Part shown: in pieces, positions 22,051-64,000 of the stretch
Position numbering within the stretch: position 1 is the first letter of the stretch
How the letters are laid out: the number at the start of each line of letters is the position of its first letter
NCBI GenBank assembly: GCA_022606425.2
Contig: JAHDVF020000450.1
Span: 147,501 to 211,500, forward strand
Length of the DNA: 64,000 nt
DNA from: Lepidostoma basale
Taxonomy: Eukaryota > Arthropoda > Insecta > Trichoptera > Lepidostomatidae
Reading direction: 5' to 3'
Made by a program: the position numbers and the translations under genes
The notes under the pieces: model-generated
Seen by the model: the letters and a program-made list of their open reading frames with translations, nothing else
The model's database searches: none
Told to the model about the DNA's origin: nothing

Positions 22051-22508
22051 AACTAATTATTGAGTCAAACCATATCTTCCAAAATGATTCTGGCTTAAAA
22101 ATTATTCACATGTATTCCCTAGAATCCTCTCTGTAATCTTTTAGGTGATCAGTATTTCCATCATCTTGACAATCATTCATTTAAACTAATTTCTCGCCTA
22201 TCCATTCAGGTTTTTTCCTCTTCCTTGCACATTAAGCCACACGCTCTCCCCTCTCCCATTCTTATTGTTTATATATTGTGTATTTTCTTTGTATATTATT
22301 TAGTTGGTTTTGTAACTTAGACGAAACTCCGCGGGAGCGAAACCGGTTGGTTCGATAAAACAAATAAAATGGTGTAAAAACATCATATAAAAGTGTTAAA
22401 AAATATTTTTAATAATCCCACATCACGATTTAGCAAAATAATATATTTCAACACAGTATATTATTTTGCTAAATGGCTCTTAACATCATTTCAGCCCAAG
22501 CCAAATCG

Positions 22509-22685
22509 ATGTAAAGGGTATAGCTATCATATTGATTCTCATGCTATGTGATAGGTAGCGTGAATTCTTCACCAGACCAAAGACAGTGTTACAATCACAA
22601 TGCCATCGCCGGGAATCGAATCCGAGACTTTCGGTGTTGCAGTCAAACATCTTGCCACTCTGGCACAAAGGTCATCAAGGTCGTC
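22509..22685 (-). mobile_element. tRNA-derived SINE, antisense
   Basis: Reverse complement matches the 44486 copy through the B box (GATTCGATTCCCGG) and body, ending ATAGCTATACCCTTTACAT. Confidence 0.8.
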
Positions 22686-22737
22686 ATATGAGGGAGAAAG
22701 ATTGTGGAATCTGATCACTTAGAAAATATTTGAAACC

Positions 22738-22885
22738 CACCGGGAGATGCCTATTGGTGGCGATGAAGTTCGCAACCCATTACACCGCGTCTCCCGCGGA
22801 GGCGAAAAGAGAAGGCTGGAGTGCCGCATCGGTTAAAGTTTGGCAGTCCATTATTTCTGATGGTGTGATGGTTAGTTAGTAAGAA
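22738..22885 (+). mobile_element. Family B fragment
   Basis: CGGGAGATGCCTATTGGTGG to TGGCAGTCCATTATTTCTGA, ending GTGTGATGGTTAGTTAGT: family B body joined to a LINE-A-type 3' end. Confidence 0.75.
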
Positions 22886-23492
22886 AATATTTTGTTTCTG
22901 GAATGTTAATGATTCGACTAGTTTTAAAACTATTTCAAACAGCTGAAAAAATAACATCGATCTCGATTTTTAGTAACATCGTGTTATGACGCAATGGGGA
23001 TAGATTTTTTTTTAGCGAAACATAATGTTGAACGTGTAAGTACCCATTTTCCGTTTTCATATTATTATAAGGAATCTGTCTATCATGACTGGCAATATTT
23101 TTCGTCTATTCTCTTAAGTGTTATCTCAGCACTGTCGTTAGTGGCAATTGACAATACTTCAAATTTTGTGTCAAAATCCTTAAATCGTAATCGAATTATT
23201 CATAAAATCTGTCGAAATAAATCCTTCTAAATTTTTTCCACGCACATTCAAAGTGAAATATGATTGCTGCTGTGTTTCGTAGCGCGATCGCATATTAACG
23301 ATGCTACATTTGATGTAAGTTTCTTGTTCAAGTTGTGTATCGTACTACATCGAAATATGTATAATAATATAGATTTCACGCATGTGCATGTCTGGTCTGG
23401 TGCATCTATTACCTGTGATGTACTTTTTCCAGGAATTTCCGGGGATGGTAGGGATGTGATCGATTAATTATCGTACATCGTGAGCCCTCAGG

Positions 23493-62682
<39,190 letters not shown>

Positions 62683-62817
62683 ACCAAGTTGGATTTTGTG
62701 GGTTTATTTCAAAAGTTTTCTATACAGGAACTTTCACAACTACTGGATGGCATCTAAATATTGCCAGTACCATAAATGTCTAAATATATATCGGTGTTAA
62801 GTACCTACCCGCAATGA

Positions 62818-62872
62818 ATTAAATGTTGATAACCGGGGTTGATTGGTTTAAAAATCGTTATGTTTTATTAAA
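62818..62872 (+). terminator. Candidate poly(A) signals of SMG7
   Basis: ATTAAA at 62818-62823 and again at 62867-62872, about 140-190 nt after the stop. No canonical AATAAA before the mariner remnant at 63089. Confidence 0.4.
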
Positions 62873-63088
62873 AGGATATACAACAGTGGTTGAGTTTTGC
62901 TTGTTAACCAAGTCATGCAATTGGAAATGAGTTTCATTGCTCATTATCGAATTGTAAATGAAATCAGGATTTTATTTGCATCATTGTATCCAATTATGTG
63001 AGTGGTTTACATAGTATGGCCAGAATCATCTCGTTCGGTTCCATCTCGCAATGCCCTCAGTATTGCAGTTTTTCCTTATTTCCATATA

Positions 63089-64000
63089 CAGGGTCTGTCG
63101 CAAAAGTTTCGGGAAGTTTTTTTTTTCAGACAATTTATTGCCAATAAATGTACAAACACTTAATATTCTTCAAAATACGCCCCTTGGCCGTCAATACACT
63201 TTTGGTAGCATTTCTTCCACTCTTGGAAGGCACCCTAGAAGGCAGAAGACTGAACCCCCTTAAGGCACTGCGTCGCAGCGGTTTTCACCCCATCCAACGT
63301 CTCCAAATGGCGTCCCGTCCGCTTGATGCGGGGGAACAAAAAGAAGTCCGGTGGTGCTTTCACTGCGTTCCAGGACGTCCTGAGAAATCCGAACCGGAGT
63401 TTCCCTTTGTTCATCTGTTAACACTTTTGGCACTATTTTGGCACAAATCTTCCGCATTTGCAAATCGCCCGTCACAATGCGGCGAACTGTGTCTTTTGTC
63501 ATGTTGCACTTCTCCGCTATTAAGCGGACACTGAGACGACGATCAGACTGTAACACTTCCCTCACTTTCGTGATGTTGTCATCAGCTTTGGAAGTTGACG
63601 AATGTCCAACGCGCACATCGCCTTCAATTGATTCCCGGCCATTTTAGAATTGTTTGTGCCACTCGTAAACTCTTGCCTGTGACATGGCTTCATCTCAGAA
63701 GGCTTCCCGAATCATGGCCAGGGTCTCGATACCGATTTTTTTCAGCCGAACGCAGAATTTGATGGCTGCCCGATGCTCCAGCAAACGTTGCATCTTGATT
63801 TCCGACACGACGAAAAAACACACTTTGCGCGGATCACTGTGCTAGCTCTACCGTTGCTCGGAGAGGACTGAGCAGCGGCGCGTTTGGTAGCCGCGACTCC
63901 CCCCTATCATCTTCACGACTCAGCGCATCCCGCTACCCCTTCTAGCGCAGTCAGGAATTTTTTTCTCACTCTAAGAGTTTTTCCCGCAATGGCGCGAAGT
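63089..64000 (-). mobile_element. Degenerate mariner, internally deleted, running off the window
   Basis: The left end (CAGGGTCTGTCGCAAAAG) is preceded by TA. Reading leftwards from about 63793 the minus strand encodes MQRLLEHRAAIKFCVRLKKI, VYEWHKQF and VREVLQSDRRLSVRLIAEK, the N-terminus of SETMAR/GVQW3-type mariner transposases, with two nonsense codons. The central catalytic part is deleted: frame jumps from DVLERSE to the C-terminal segment near 63140-63260. The other terminal repeat is not reached by 64000. Confidence 0.8.

Larger units (their letters stand above)
20860..23492. promoter_or_regulatory. Divergent intergenic region between the two genes
   Basis: Both promoters must lie here. 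About 200 bp above the C6orf136-like ATG and 500 bp above the SMG7 ATG are free of recognisable repeats; the middle holds an antisense LINE (21215-22050), a SINE (22509-22685) and a family B fragment (22738-22885). No TATA box stands out. Confidence 0.5.

Noticed and set aside
22994..23467. Small plus-strand genes upstream of SMG7
   Set aside because: Short frames in AT-rich DNA with no motif; more likely promoter or 5' UTR.

Overview
The window looks like a nuclear chromosome piece from an insect with a large, transposon-swollen genome. Small coding exons sit in long AT-rich introns with GT-AG borders, and most of the remaining DNA is LINEs, mariner/Tc1, piggyBac, Harbinger and SINE copies. 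Lepidoptera is the best guess, because LINEs of the '[15 protein letters not shown]' type are abundant there; this rests on general familiarity, not on a search.

Two host genes are arranged head to head, and both appear complete. On the minus strand (20859 down to 2887), eight exons encode a 405-residue, probably mitochondrial protein of the C6orf136 / DUF2358 family. On the plus strand (23493 to 62682), seventeen exons encode a 1277-residue SMG7, the 14-3-3-like nonsense-mediated-decay factor. For both genes every splice junction keeps phase and the summed coding length is a multiple of three (1218 and 3834 nt). About 2.6 kb, partly LINE and SINE, lies between the two start codons.

Mobile DNA fills the introns. 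The dominant family, here called LINE-A, has about thirty mostly 5'-truncated copies whose 3' end runs into GTTA repeats. A non-autonomous family (B) shares LINE-A's last ~65 nt and is probably mobilised by it. Other LINEs are two L2/CR1-like subfamilies, Jockey-like pieces and several RTE-like groups. DNA elements include an intact mariner in SMG7 intron 3, a deleted mariner at the right edge, a Harbinger-like element with TTA duplications and a decayed coding region, TTAA-flanked (piggyBac-type) families including one with the transposase Cys-rich C-terminus, and pogo-like and other TA-flanked MITEs. A tRNA-derived SINE is present.

Four points stand out. (1) Family G has subterminal inverted repeats like a MITE, yet five copies are bounded by 12-13 bp target duplications; I cannot assign it. 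(2) The 3' splice site plus about 55 nt of exon 4 of the C6orf136-like gene has been amplified into a 70-bp array directly upstream of the real exon. (3) A family G insertion landed in the 3' splice site of SMG7 exon 7, and its target duplication kept the site intact. (4) One LINE-A copy contains a 30-bp minisatellite grown from its own coding sequence. Many SMG7 exons begin within 20-100 nt of a transposon end.
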